Below are positions 26,287 to 34,621 of a stretch of 39,582 nucleotides of DNA, piece by piece. The stretch spans positions 1 through 39,582 of the forward strand of contig CAYFMP010000030.1 of assembly GCA_964344215.1 (NCBI GenBank). Direction: 5' to 3'. Below the pieces are notes generated by a model. The model was not told where the DNA came from. It ran no database searches and was given only the letters and a program-made list of their open reading frames with translations. Position numbers and translations under genes: made by a program. The stretch is from CAYFMP01 sp964344215 (lineage in GTDB: Bacteria; Pseudomonadota; Alphaproteobacteria; Rhodospirillales; Casp-alpha2). Numbering within the stretch: the first letter of the stretch is position 1; each line of letters starts with the position of its first letter.

Positions 26287-26315
26287 AATCAGCCGGGCGG
26301 GAAGGGGATAGCCTT

Positions 26316-27119
26316 TTAAGCCTCTGTCTCGGCCCTTTTCGAGGCCTCCCAGAAGGCCTCCAGTTCTTCGAGCGGCGTATCGGACAGCGTCTTGCCGGCC
26401 TCGGCCACCAGCGCTTCCATGCGCCTGAAACGGCGTTCGAACTTGAGATTCCCCAATCTCAGGGCGGTTTCGGCATCGATCTTGAGTTTTCGGGCCAGAT
26501 TGGCGCAGGCGAACAGCAAATCGCCAATCTCGTCCTCCAGGCGCTCGTAGGGGCCGTCGGTGTCCAGCTCGTGCTCGATCTCGGCCAGTTCCTCGTGCAC
26601 CTTGGCGATCACCCGGCGCGCCTCGGTCCAGTCGAAGCCGACCCGGCCGGCCCGTTTCTGCAGCTTGACGGCGCGGGTCAGCGCCGGAAAACCGGGGCTG
26701 ACCCCGGCCAGGGCGCTTTCGTCGGCGTCCTTGTCGTTGCGTTCACCGGCTTTCATCTCCTCCCAGGCCGCCGTCTGTGCCTCGGCGCCTTCGATCGAGG
26801 CGTCACCGAACACATGCGGGTGGCGACGCACCATCTTGTCGGAAACGGCCCGCGCCACGTCGGTGAAATCGAAAGCGCCGGCCTCGGCCGCCATCTGGGC
26901 GTGGAAGACGACCTGGAACAGCAGGTCGCCGAGCTCGTCGCGCAGTTCATGCATGTCGCCGTGCTCGATGGCGTCGGCCACCTCGTAGGCTTCCTCGATG
27001 GTATGGGGAGCGATGGTGGCGAAGGTTTGCTCGACGTCCCACGGACAGCCGCCGTCGGGGTCGCGCAGCCGCGCCATGATCGAGAGGAGGCGTTCGATCT
27101 GTTCGTTGTCCTTACCCAT
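26316..27119 (-). CDS. mazG: Nucleoside triphosphate pyrophosphohydrolase MazG
   Basis: This 267-residue protein has two tandem MazG domains. The first, about residues 1-120, has CPWDVEQTFATIAPHTIEE, then EELxDE-type metal ligands in HELRDELGDLLFQVVFH. The second has VHEELAEIEHEL and RLEDEIGDLLFACANLARK. The enzyme hydrolyses NTPs to NMP and PPi and helps control nucleotide and (p)ppGpp pools. I choose ATG 27119 (MGKDNEQIERLL); an in-frame ATG at 27140 lies inside an AT-rich stretch without a ribosome binding site. The unusually AT-rich 100 bp upstream (TATAAT on the minus strand near 27159) could hold its own promoter, separating it from the MBL gene. Confidence 0.95.
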   Translation of the reverse strand: MGKDNEQIERLLSIMARLRDPDGGCPWDVEQTFATIAPHTIEEAYEVADAIEHGDMHELRDELGDLLFQVVFHAQMAAEAGAFDFTDVARAVSDKMVRRHPHVFGDASIEGAEAQTAAWEEMKAGERNDKDADESALAGVSPGFPALTRAVKLQKRAGRVGFDWTEARRVIAKVHEELAEIEHELDTDGPYERLEDEIGDLLFACANLARKLKIDAETALRLGNLKFERRFRRMEALVAEAGKTLSDTPLEELEAFWEASKRAETEA

Positions 27120-27238
27120 ATCCAATCCCGAAAGTCGCATAATGTATATTATGGAAAATTATATATATTTTCTTTATATCAAATACTTACAGTATTTCTA
27201 TCGGATCTTTTCGACCCCGATTGTCCGAATGGAATCGC

Positions 27239-28063
27239 TCATCCGTCGGGCACCTCCAAAACCATGCCATCGTAGGCCGCCTCTACCCCGTCGGGAAGTC
27301 TGGAAGACAGCTTTCGGTAATCCGGCGACTGGCNNNNNNNNNNGTCGAGGGGCCGCACCGGGCGCGGGGCCGGGTGGTCCTCGAGGCGCTCGCCGCGGGC
27401 CGGCCCGACGCGTTCGACCCAGTCGAGCGCCTTGTCGACGTGGACGTGGGTCGGATGCGGCGTCGCGCAGAAGACGCCGATGACCCAGGTGTGGACGCCG
27501 GCGATCGCCGCGAACCCCTGTTCCGTCATTTCCATCAGATCGGTCGTATAGGCGGCGGCGCCGAACCGGAAACCGAGGGTGCGGGAATACCCGTGATCCT
27601 GGTCGAACGCCTGGATATTGACGTCGCCGACGTCGAAGGCATCGCCGGGCCCGATCCGGTGCGGGTTGACGAGCGGTTTGTATATGGATTGGGCGTTTTC
27701 GCGCAGCGGCTCCAATACGTAACCGAATCGGGTTTCTATGGTTTCCAGGGTCTGGGCGTCGGCGAACAGCTCGATCGGCCCATTCATGGCCCGGTTGACG
27801 GCGCGCAAATCGTCGATGCCGTGCAGGTGGTCGGCATGCGGATGGGTATAGACGACTGCGTCGAGGCGGCCGATCCCGGCGGCCAGCAATTGTTGGCGCA
27901 GATCCGGCGACGTGTCTACTAGTAGAGATGTCTGGCCGCTGTCGACCAGGATCGACGGCCGGGTTCGGCGATTCCTGGGGTTTTCCGGGTCGCATTCGCC
28001 CCACCCCAACCCGACCACCGGAACCCCGGCCGAGCTGCCCGACCCGAGAATGGTGATCTTCAT
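27239..28063 (-). CDS. MBL-fold metallo-hydrolase (PhnP/RNase Z-like), interrupted by gap
   Basis: This metallo-beta-lactamase-fold enzyme of about 270 residues has its N-terminus MKITILGSGSSAGVPVVG and metal motif THPHADHLHGIDDL (HxHxDH), with DHGYSRTLGFRF and WVIGVFCATPHPTH downstream. The C-terminus AYDGMVLEV is typical of the PhnP-like branch encoded beside tatD. Between WVERVGPAR and QSPDYRKLSSRLPDG, where relatives carry a VLTHM segment, there is instead an extremely GC-rich stretch (27344-27394, GERLEDHPAPRPVRPLD) next to ten Ns. I think this piece is an assembly artefact. It overlaps tatD by four bases (ATGA). The 12-bp palindrome at 27915 encodes SLLVD here with CTA CTA GTA codons. 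Confidence 0.85.
   Translation of the reverse strand: MKITILGSGSSAGVPVVGLGWGECDPENPRNRRTRPSILVDSGQTSLLVDTSPDLRQQLLAAGIGRLDAVVYTHPHADHLHGIDDLRAVNRAMNGPIELFADAQTLETIETRFGYVLEPLRENAQSIYKPLVNPHRIGPGDAFDVGDVNIQAFDQDHGYSRTLGFRFGAAAYTTDLMEMTEQGFAAIAGVHTWVIGVFCATPHPTHVHVDKALDWVERVGPARGERLEDHPAPRPVRPLDXXXXQSPDYRKLSSRLPDGVEAAYDGMVLEVPDG
27334..27343. other. Assembly gap of ten Ns inside the MBL gene
   Basis: Placeholder gap. On its right is a 51-base segment of about 84% GC (27344-27394) that has no counterpart in the protein family, so the junction is probably wrong, not merely unsequenced. Confidence 0.7.
27915..27926. repeat. 12-bp palindrome TCTACTAGTAGA, copy 3 (inside MBL gene)
   Basis: Third identical copy, in the 5' part of the MBL hydrolase gene, where it encodes Leu-Leu-Val with CTA CTA GTA, codons avoided elsewhere in these genes. 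Confidence 0.75.
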
Positions 28064-28854
28064 GCCGCCGCCCCGGCCTCGGGTTCGGCCTTGGCGAACA
28101 GCCGAAAGAAATTCTCCGTCGTGCGCTCGGCCAAGGCTTCCGGGCTCACACCCTTGACCTCGGCGACGCGGGCCGCGGTGAACGCCGTATAGGCCGGCTC
28201 GTTGCGCTTACCCCGCTTCGGCACCGGCGCCAGATAAGGGGCGTCGGTTTCGACCAGGATGCGCTCGATCGGCACGTCGGCGGCGACGGCGCGGATTTCC
28301 TCGGCCTTGTTGAAGGTGACGATGCCGGAAAACGAGATGTAGAAACCGATGGCGAGCGTCCGCTCGGCCAGTTCCCGGCCGGCCGAAAAGCAGTGGATGA
28401 CGCCGCCGAATGGCCCCTTGCCATATTCGTCCTCGAGAATCCGCATGGTGTCGGCGTCGGCGTCGCGGGTATGGACGACGAGCGGCAGTCCGGCCTGGCG
28501 CGACGCTTCGATGTGGGCCCGGAAATAGGTTTCCTGCAGGTTCCTCGGGCTGTGTTCGTAATGGAAATCGAGGCCGGTCTCGCCAAACGCCACCACCTTC
28601 GGGTTTTCGGCCATCCGTACCAGGTGTTCGGCCGAGACCTCGGGCTCGCTGGCGGCGTTGTGCGGGTGGATGCCGACGCTGCACCACAGGTTGGCGGCAC
28701 GCTCGGCCGTGGCGAGGATGGCATCGAACGTCGTCACCCGGGTGCAGATGGTCAGCATGTGGCTAACCCCGGCCTCGGCCGCGCGGGCCAGGACGGCGTC
28801 GAAATCGTCCTCGAACTCGGGAAAATCGAGGTGGCAGTGGCTGTCAACCAGCAT
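28060..28854 (-). CDS. tatD: TatD-family metal-dependent hydrolase
   Basis: This 264-residue TIM-barrel metal-dependent nuclease has DSHCHLDF (HxH metal ligands), FGETGLDFHYEHSPRN, VVHTRDADADT, GVIHCFSAG and the final VETDAPYLAPVPKRGKRNEP. The family (TatD/YcfH) has 3'-5' exonuclease activity and is linked to DNA repair or D-Tyr-tRNA deacylation. The start overlaps the metG stop by 11 bases and its stop overlaps the MBL start by four, so metG-tatD-MBL are translationally coupled. This order is conserved in many alphaproteobacteria. Confidence 0.95.
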   Translation of the reverse strand: MLVDSHCHLDFPEFEDDFDAVLARAAEAGVSHMLTICTRVTTFDAILATAERAANLWCSVGIHPHNAASEPEVSAEHLVRMAENPKVVAFGETGLDFHYEHSPRNLQETYFRAHIEASRQAGLPLVVHTRDADADTMRILEDEYGKGPFGGVIHCFSAGRELAERTLAIGFYISFSGIVTFNKAEEIRAVAADVPIERILVETDAPYLAPVPKRGKRNEPAYTAFTAARVAEVKGVSPEALAERTTENFFRLFAKAEPEAGAAA

Positions 28855-30397
28855 CCGAAGCCTCGTCGACGAAGCGCGGGAACACCCCTTGCGGCTTCGG
28901 CAAGGGCGTGCCCGGCGTCAATGCGCCGTCCGGCCCGAGCGCCGAGAAGTCGCGGCGGTTCTCGGCGACGGAGAGCTGCTCGAGGATTTTCGCCGACGAG
29001 TCCGGCATGAATGGTTGCGTCAGGATAGCCAGGTGGCGGATCGTCTCGGCCAGTACGTAGAGCACGGTCCCCATGCGTTCGGGGTCTTCCTTGCGGAGTT
29101 TCCAAGGAGCTTGGTCATCTACAAACCAGTTTGCTTCTCCAACAACTGCCCAAATCACGTCCAGCGCCTTGCTGAAGGCTTGCGTGTCCATATCTCTACA
29201 CATCGCACCGTAGAGACGTAAGCCCTCGTCCATCAGGTTTCTGTCTTCTTGCGTAAACTCCCCGTAAACCGGCACCTTGCCGTCGCAGTTCTTGGCGATC
29301 ATCGACAGTACGCGCTGCGCCAGGTTGCCGTAATCGTTGGCCAGCTCGCTATTCATTCGTTTGACCATGGCGCGGTGCGAGAAGTCGCCGTCGTTGCCGA
29401 ACGGCACCTCGCGCAACAGGAAATAGCGAACCTGGTCGAGCCCGTATTTCTCGACCAGTTCGACGGGATCGATGACGTTGCCCAGGGACTTCGAGATCTT
29501 GTGGCCCTCGTTGGTCCACCAGCCGTGCGCGAACACCCGCTTCGGCGGCTCCAGCCCGGCCGCCATCAGGAAGGCCGGCCAGTAGACGGCGTGGAAGCGC
29601 AGGATGTCCTTGCCGACCATGTGCAGGTCGGCCGGCCAATAGGCGGCGTATTCGCCGCTCTCGGTCTCCGGATAACCGACGGCGGTGATGTAGTTGGTCA
29701 GCGCGTCGAGCCACACGTACATGATGTGCTCGTCGTGGTCCGGCACCGGCACCCCCCACTTGAAGGTGGTGCGCGACACCGACAGGTCCTGCAGGCCGCC
29801 TTTTACGAAGCTGACGACCTCGTTGCGCCTGGTCTTCGGCAGGATGAAGCCCGGGTTGGCGTCGTAGAACGCCAGCAGGCGGTCCTGCCAGGCCGACAGC
29901 CGGAAGAAGTAGCTCGGCTCCTCGACCCACTCGGCCTCGGCGCCGGACGGCGCGATCTTCTTGCCGTCGGGGCCGTCGCTCAGCTCGTCCTCGCCGTAGA
30001 AGGCCTCGTCGCGGACCGCGTACCAGCCGGAATACGAGTCGAGATAAATCTCGCCGGCCTCCTCGAGGCGCCGCCACAACTCCCGGCAGGCCTCTTTGTG
30101 GCGCACTTCGGTGGTGCGGATGAAGTCGTCGTTGGAGTAGTTCATGAACCCGGCCAGATCGCGGAAGTTCTGCGACACCCGGTCGGTGAACGCCTGCGGG
30201 TCGGTGCCGGCGGCGGCGGCCGATTTGGCGACCTTCTGGCCGTGTTCGTCGGTGCCGGTCAGGAACTTGACGTCGAAGCCGTCCAAGCGCTTGAAGCGGG
30301 CCAACACGTCGCAGGCCAGCGTCGTATAGGCATGGCCGATGTGCGGCGCGTCGTTGACGTAGTAGATCGGCGTGGTGACGTAAAAGCGCTTGGTCAT
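28844..30397 (-). CDS. metG: Methionyl-tRNA synthetase
   Basis: This 517-residue class I synthetase has the HIGH box in APHIGHAYTTL, the KMSKS equivalent KISKSLGNV, and the anticodon-binding domain (Trp in VVGEANWFVDDQAPW). The catalytic part starts MTKRFYVTTPIYYVNDAP at 30397. The frame is open upstream, but that is overlap with holB. It lacks the C-terminal tRNA-binding EMAP domain, as expected of this short alphaproteobacterial type. The segment 29100-29290 is visibly less GC-rich than the rest of the gene although the protein remains normal, possibly a gene conversion tract. It lies 38 bases downstream of holB. Confidence 0.97.
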   Translation of the reverse strand: MTKRFYVTTPIYYVNDAPHIGHAYTTLACDVLARFKRLDGFDVKFLTGTDEHGQKVAKSAAAAGTDPQAFTDRVSQNFRDLAGFMNYSNDDFIRTTEVRHKEACRELWRRLEEAGEIYLDSYSGWYAVRDEAFYGEDELSDGPDGKKIAPSGAEAEWVEEPSYFFRLSAWQDRLLAFYDANPGFILPKTRRNEVVSFVKGGLQDLSVSRTTFKWGVPVPDHDEHIMYVWLDALTNYITAVGYPETESGEYAAYWPADLHMVGKDILRFHAVYWPAFLMAAGLEPPKRVFAHGWWTNEGHKISKSLGNVIDPVELVEKYGLDQVRYFLLREVPFGNDGDFSHRAMVKRMNSELANDYGNLAQRVLSMIAKNCDGKVPVYGEFTQEDRNLMDEGLRLYGAMCRDMDTQAFSKALDVIWAVVGEANWFVDDQAPWKLRKEDPERMGTVLYVLAETIRHLAILTQPFMPDSSAKILEQLSVAENRRDFSALGPDGALTPGTPLPKPQGVFPRFVDEASDAG

Positions 30398-30435
30398 GGC
30401 GGTACTTCGGAAGATCGGCTGGCGGCGCGGTCGGT

Positions 30436-31563
30436 TCAGGGCCGGACGGTGTCCTCGATGGCCAGGAAGGCGCTGAGAACCACCTGCTTGCGGTCCAGAT
30501 TCGCGCCTTCGGTCCGGGCCAGCAGGCCGCTGATCTTTTCCCATACCTGAAGCCAGCGATCAAGGCTGGCCGTGCCCTCGAGGCGGCCGAACAGGTGCCG
30601 TTCGCGGTCGTCGACCGGGCCGCCGCCGGCTTCGGCCAGCCCGCCGCCGGCGACGGCGCGAATCTGCCGCCCCAGCCACCAGGTCAACAGCTCGGTCGCG
30701 GTCGTGAAGGCGTCCTCCGCACCCCTTCTCGCCAGCCGGCCGCCGAAGTCGTGCAGTTTGCGGCTGTCCAGCCTGGGCAGGGTCTCGAGCAAGTCCATGA
30801 CGTCGCCGTACAGCTCCAGCCCCCCTGCCCCGGCCAAGCCGATGGCGCGGCCGATGCTGCCTTCGGCCAGGCGGACGAGGATGGCAAGGTCGGCCTCTGA
30901 AACCCCCGCATCGTGCTGCCTGAACAGCTTCGCCACCACGTCGTCGTCGAGGTCGGGCACCGCCAAGTGGCGGCAGCGCGAGCGGATGGTCGCCAGCAGC
31001 CGGCCTGGATTGTGGCTGACCAGCAGAAGGAGGGCGCGCTCGGGCGGCTCCTCGAGGATCTTGAGGACGGCGTTGGCGGAGCTGCGGTTGAGTTCGTCGG
31101 CGCAATCGATGACAACCACCCGCCAACCGCCCTCGGCCGCCGTCAGCCGCAGGAAAGGACCGATCTCGCGGGTATCGTCGACGACGATCTCGCCCCGCAG
31201 TTTGCCGGTCTGCGGATGAGGCGTCCGCACGACCGTCTTGAGGTCGGCGTGGCCGCCGGCCGCCACCCTTTGAAAGACCGGGTCTTCGGGAGCGACGTAC
31301 AGCGAACCGGGCAGCGAGCCGGATTGGCCGGTCACCGGCTCGTCGGCGAACAATCCGAGGCCCTCCATCTTGCCGCTCGCGGCCAGGACATAGCGGGCGA
31401 AACGGTAGGCCAGGGTCGCCTTGCCGATGCCGCGGCTGCCGCAGAGCAGCCATGCATGCGCCATGCGTGGCCCATGAAACGCCTCGTAAAGCTCGCGCTC
31501 GGCCGCTTCCTGGCCGACCAGGTCGGGGTTCTGGCGCGGCGCCAGCGGGTCGTGGTCGCTCAT
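30436..31563 (-). CDS. holB: DNA polymerase III subunit delta'
   Basis: This 375-residue clamp-loader subunit has AAA+ P-loop-like LLCGSRGIGKATLAYRFARY, a long alpha insert, VVVIDCADELNRSSANAVLKILEEPPE (the delta' family hallmark, with a SRC-like motif further on: TIRSRCRHL), and the C-terminal collar domain. It forms part of the tau-delta-delta' clamp loader, loading the beta clamp. The start at 31563 overlaps the tmk stop (ATGA); the upstream open frame is only tmk shadow. The tmk-holB-metG-tatD order is widespread. Confidence 0.95.
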   Translation of the reverse strand: MSDHDPLAPRQNPDLVGQEAAERELYEAFHGPRMAHAWLLCGSRGIGKATLAYRFARYVLAASGKMEGLGLFADEPVTGQSGSLPGSLYVAPEDPVFQRVAAGGHADLKTVVRTPHPQTGKLRGEIVVDDTREIGPFLRLTAAEGGWRVVVIDCADELNRSSANAVLKILEEPPERALLLLVSHNPGRLLATIRSRCRHLAVPDLDDDVVAKLFRQHDAGVSEADLAILVRLAEGSIGRAIGLAGAGGLELYGDVMDLLETLPRLDSRKLHDFGGRLARRGAEDAFTTATELLTWWLGRQIRAVAGGGLAEAGGGPVDDRERHLFGRLEGTASLDRWLQVWEKISGLLARTEGANLDRKQVVLSAFLAIEDTVRP

Positions 31564-32198
31564 CGGAATTCGACTCCGAGCCGGGCGCCGACGACGGCCC
31601 TGATCCGCGCCTGAACGTCTTCGACCTCGCCGACGCCGTCGACCACGGCGCAACGCCCGGGCTCGCGTTCGGCGATCTCCAGGAAGCCGTCGCGCAGGCG
31701 CTGATGGAAGTCCGCGCCCATGCGCTCGTAGCGGTCCTCAGCCGTACCGCGGGCGCTGGCCCGGGCCAGCCCTTCGTCGACCGGCAGATCGAGGACGACG
31801 GTCAGGTCCGGCTCGAAGTCGCCGATGACCAGCCGGTTGAGGTCGATGATCGTCTCGCTTCCCAACCGGTGGCCGTAGCCCTGGTAAGCGACCGTGGAAT
31901 CGGCGAAACGGTCGCTGACCACCCAGCTGCCGGCGTCGAGGGCGGGGCGGACCGTGTGTTCCAGGTGATCGATACGGGCCGCTGAATGCAACAGCGCTTC
32001 CCCCATAGGGGTCCAGCGGTCGGTGCCGCCGTCGACCAGCAGTTTGCGGATCTCTTCGGCGCCCGGCGCTCCGCCGGGCTCGCGGGTGACGACGACGTCG
32101 AGGCCGCTCGTCCTGAGCGCTTCGCCGAGCAGGCCAACCTGGGTCGATTTGCCTGCCCCTTCGCCGCCTTCCAGGGTGATGAATTTTCCCTCGCTCAC
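31560..32198 (-). CDS. tmk: Thymidylate kinase
   Basis: This 212-residue kinase phosphorylates dTMP to dTDP. The P-loop FITLEGGEGAGKSTQ, the DRx motif in VVSDRFADSTVAYQG, and the lid RASARGTAEDRYERMG are all visible. I choose GTG at 32198, where a ribosome binding site-like GGATGCGGGTGAA precedes it. The frame also opens at 32243, which would overlap dacA by 19 bases. The gene is 26 bases downstream of dacA and overlaps holB by four. Confidence 0.95.
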   Translation of the reverse strand: MSEGKFITLEGGEGAGKSTQVGLLGEALRTSGLDVVVTREPGGAPGAEEIRKLLVDGGTDRWTPMGEALLHSAARIDHLEHTVRPALDAGSWVVSDRFADSTVAYQGYGHRLGSETIIDLNRLVIGDFEPDLTVVLDLPVDEGLARASARGTAEDRYERMGADFHQRLRDGFLEIAEREPGRCAVVDGVGEVEDVQARIRAVVGARLGVEFR

Positions 32199-32224
32199 TT
32201 CACCCGCATCCTTATCGACGGGCC

Positions 32225-33403
32225 TCAGCCGGACTCGCCCCACAGGATCGACTTCAAAGCTTCGCCCAGGCGTCCGATCAGGCCCAGTTGCGCCACCTCC
32301 TCGGCCGCCGCCAGCGGATATTCCAGAGGTTCCATTCCGGGCGCCGAGATAACCACCTTGGCGACCTTCTGGCCCTTCTTGATCGGCGCCGCGATCGGGC
32401 CTTCATAGGTGACGGTCGCCTTCATCTTGCGCCGCGCCTTGCGCTGCATGGTCAACAGCACGTCGTTCTCGATGACGAGGTCGACGGTCGGGCTTTGGCC
32501 GAGCCAGACCTTGGCCTTCTCGACCTGCTCACCGGCCTTGAACAGCGCGTAGTTGTTGAACTCCCGGAACCCCCAGGCCAGCAGGCGCTCGGGTTCGCGG
32601 CTGCGGTCCTTGCGGCTTGCCAATCCGTTGACGACGAGGATCAGCCGGCGGTCGTCGCGGGTCGCCGAAGCGACCAGGCCGTACCCCGATTCCTCGGTGT
32701 GGCCGGTTTTCAGGCCGTCGACGTTGATGTCCTTGTAAAGCAAGGGATTGCGGTTGATCTGGCGGATCTCGTTATAGGTAAAATGGGTTTCCGCGTAGTA
32801 GTGATAATACTCGGGAAAATCGATGATGGTGCGCTTGGCGAGAATGGCGAGATCGCGCGGCGTCATTTGGTGTTCCGGGTCGGGCCAGCCGGTTGAGTTG
32901 CGAAAGGTGCTGTTGGTCAGGCCGAGTTCCCTGCCCCGCTCGGTCATTTCGTCGGCGAAGGCCCGTTCGCTGCTGGCCAGGGCCTCGGCGGCGGCGATGC
33001 AGGCGTCGTTGCCCGATTGCACGATGATGCCGCGGAGCAGGTCCTCGACCCTGACCTTGTCGCCGGGTTTCAGGAACATGGTCGATCCGCCGCTCTTGGC
33101 GCCGCCGAGCCGCCAGGCGTTCTCGCTGACCCGGAAGGTGTCGTCCAGTGACAACGATCCGTCGCGCAACCGCTCGAAAAGCATGTAGACCGTCATCAGC
33201 TTGCTCATCGAGGCCGGCGCCATCGGCTGATCGGCCTGTTTGGCGAACAGCACCGTATCGGTCGTCGCATCCATCAGGATGGCTTCGCGGGCGATGGTTT
33301 CGATCGCCGCCGCCGGTGGAGTCAGCATCAGGAAGGCGACGCCAACGAGCCCGCACCAAGTTAATATTTTGCTGTAAAATTCCTGCTTAATCGATTGTTT
33401 CAT
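32225..33403 (-). CDS. dacA: D-alanyl-D-alanine carboxypeptidase (PBP5/DacA type)
   Basis: This 392-residue periplasmic penicillin-binding protein trims the terminal D-Ala of peptidoglycan stem peptides. An N-terminal signal peptide (hydrophobic GLVGVAFLML, cleavage near PAAAIE) leads to the SxxK motif Ser65-Met-Ser-Lys68, SGN at 130-132 and KTG at 232-234. The C-terminal beta-sandwich (PBP5_C) is followed by an amphipathic helix-like end (LGEALKSILW) that likely anchors it to the inner membrane. The region before the start is AT-rich. It is the first gene of the dacA-tmk-holB-metG group, 90 bases downstream of rlpA. Confidence 0.96.
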   Translation of the reverse strand: MKQSIKQEFYSKILTWCGLVGVAFLMLTPPAAAIETIAREAILMDATTDTVLFAKQADQPMAPASMSKLMTVYMLFERLRDGSLSLDDTFRVSENAWRLGGAKSGGSTMFLKPGDKVRVEDLLRGIIVQSGNDACIAAAEALASSERAFADEMTERGRELGLTNSTFRNSTGWPDPEHQMTPRDLAILAKRTIIDFPEYYHYYAETHFTYNEIRQINRNPLLYKDINVDGLKTGHTEESGYGLVASATRDDRRLILVVNGLASRKDRSREPERLLAWGFREFNNYALFKAGEQVEKAKVWLGQSPTVDLVIENDVLLTMQRKARRKMKATVTYEGPIAAPIKKGQKVAKVVISAPGMEPLEYPLAAAEEVAQLGLIGRLGEALKSILWGESG

Positions 33404-33492
33404 AAAGATATAAATGGCTCCAAGCTAGGTCGATACAAGAGGAAAAGGCCGGCTCCCCGGGCCCGCGGCCCGATGCCGCCCAATCAGGACGC

Positions 33493-34482
33493 TCACTCGA
33501 CGATGATACGCGCTTCAGGGTACCCGGCCCGCGATACGGAATCCAACATCCTGTCGGCCTCGCCGACCGATTTCAGCGGACCGACCCTGACCCGGTAGAG
33601 ATCCTTGCCGTTGATCAGAACCGAGGTCAGCTTGACGGGGCCGATCGGGGTCAACCGGGCGCGCACCCGATTGGCGTTCTCGAACAGGCTGAAAGCCCCG
33701 GCCTGCACGAAAATCTGGGTCTCCTTGACGGCCTCGACCGTGATCTTGGCATCGGCCGGTTCGAGGTTCATTGAGAGTTCCTCGTTCGGCTCGGCGATGG
33801 CGGCCGGCGACGGCAGAGCGGCCGGCGGCGCCTCGGCGATATCGGTCGATTCCGATTCGTCGCCGGGCGGCGGCAGGGCCTGGGTGCTGACCTTCGGTTT
33901 CGGCAGCCTGTCGACGGTGATCGGCGTGCCGATCTTGGCCAACTGCGCCTGCCCTCTCAAGCGGGCCGCGATGGCGCGGCTCTGGTCGGCCATGATCTGG
34001 ACCCGGACCCGCGCCGTTCCGTTCTTCTGGAAGCCCAACAGCTGCGAAGCGCGGCGCGAGACGTCGATGATCCTGCCGCGCGCGAACGGGCCGCGGTCGT
34101 TGACCTTGAGGATCAGACTGCGGCCGTTCTCGAGATTGGTGACCCGCACGTAACTCGGCATCGGCAGGGTGCGATGGGCGGCGGTCAGGGCGTTCATGTC
34201 GTAGATATCGCCGTTGGCCGTCTTGCGGCCGTGGAACTGGGCCCCGTACCACGACGCGATGCCGGTTTCCTCGTAGTCGAAATCCTCGCGCGGGTAATAC
34301 CAGACCCCTTGGATCTGATAGGGCTTGCCGACCTTGTATTCAGGCGGCGGCGGCGGCTCCTCGATGGCGCCGACCACGCGTTTGGCGGAGTGGACGACGA
34401 ACTCGGTCTCGGCGCACCCCGCAACCAAACCGGCAAACGCGCTCACCGCCACGATCAGCGCCGATATCCGGACCCCCTTCAT
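33493..34482 (-). CDS. rlpA: RlpA-family septal ring lytic transglycosylase with SPOR domain
   Basis: This 329-residue lipoprotein has a signal with lipobox GLVAGC. The double-psi beta-barrel (GIASWYGAQFHGRKTANGDIY, TAAHRTLPMPSYVRVTN, LKVNDRGPFARGRIIDVSRR) carries the catalytic residues known from RlpA, which cleaves peptidoglycan strands devoid of stem peptides. A proline-rich linker (APPAALPSPAAIAEPN) leads to a C-terminal SPOR domain (IFVQAGAFSLFENANRV ... DLYRVRVGPLKSVGEAD), which targets denuded septal glycan. The ATG at 34482 has GGGAG six bases upstream; an in-frame GTG at 34494 does not. The upstream region is AT-rich with TATACAAT-like sequences, a likely promoter. Confidence 0.94.
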   Translation of the reverse strand: MKGVRISALIVAVSAFAGLVAGCAETEFVVHSAKRVVGAIEEPPPPPEYKVGKPYQIQGVWYYPREDFDYEETGIASWYGAQFHGRKTANGDIYDMNALTAAHRTLPMPSYVRVTNLENGRSLILKVNDRGPFARGRIIDVSRRASQLLGFQKNGTARVRVQIMADQSRAIAARLRGQAQLAKIGTPITVDRLPKPKVSTQALPPPGDESESTDIAEAPPAALPSPAAIAEPNEELSMNLEPADAKITVEAVKETQIFVQAGAFSLFENANRVRARLTPIGPVKLTSVLINGKDLYRVRVGPLKSVGEADRMLDSVSRAGYPEARIIVE

Positions 34483-34621
34483 GCTGGCTCCCACCTGACG
34501 AACGAGACTTCTGATCTCAATATATTGTATAAATAAAATTCACAATTCACTTTATGTTGTAGTCTACCGGGGTTGCTTCCTCCCTTCAAGGTCTGCCGGA
34601 ACGGCCGCGGACGGCGACCGC

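Noticed and set aside
29249..30550. A 433-residue open frame antisense to metG
   Set aside because: A shadow of GC-rich codon structure on the opposite strand; metG is a certain gene.
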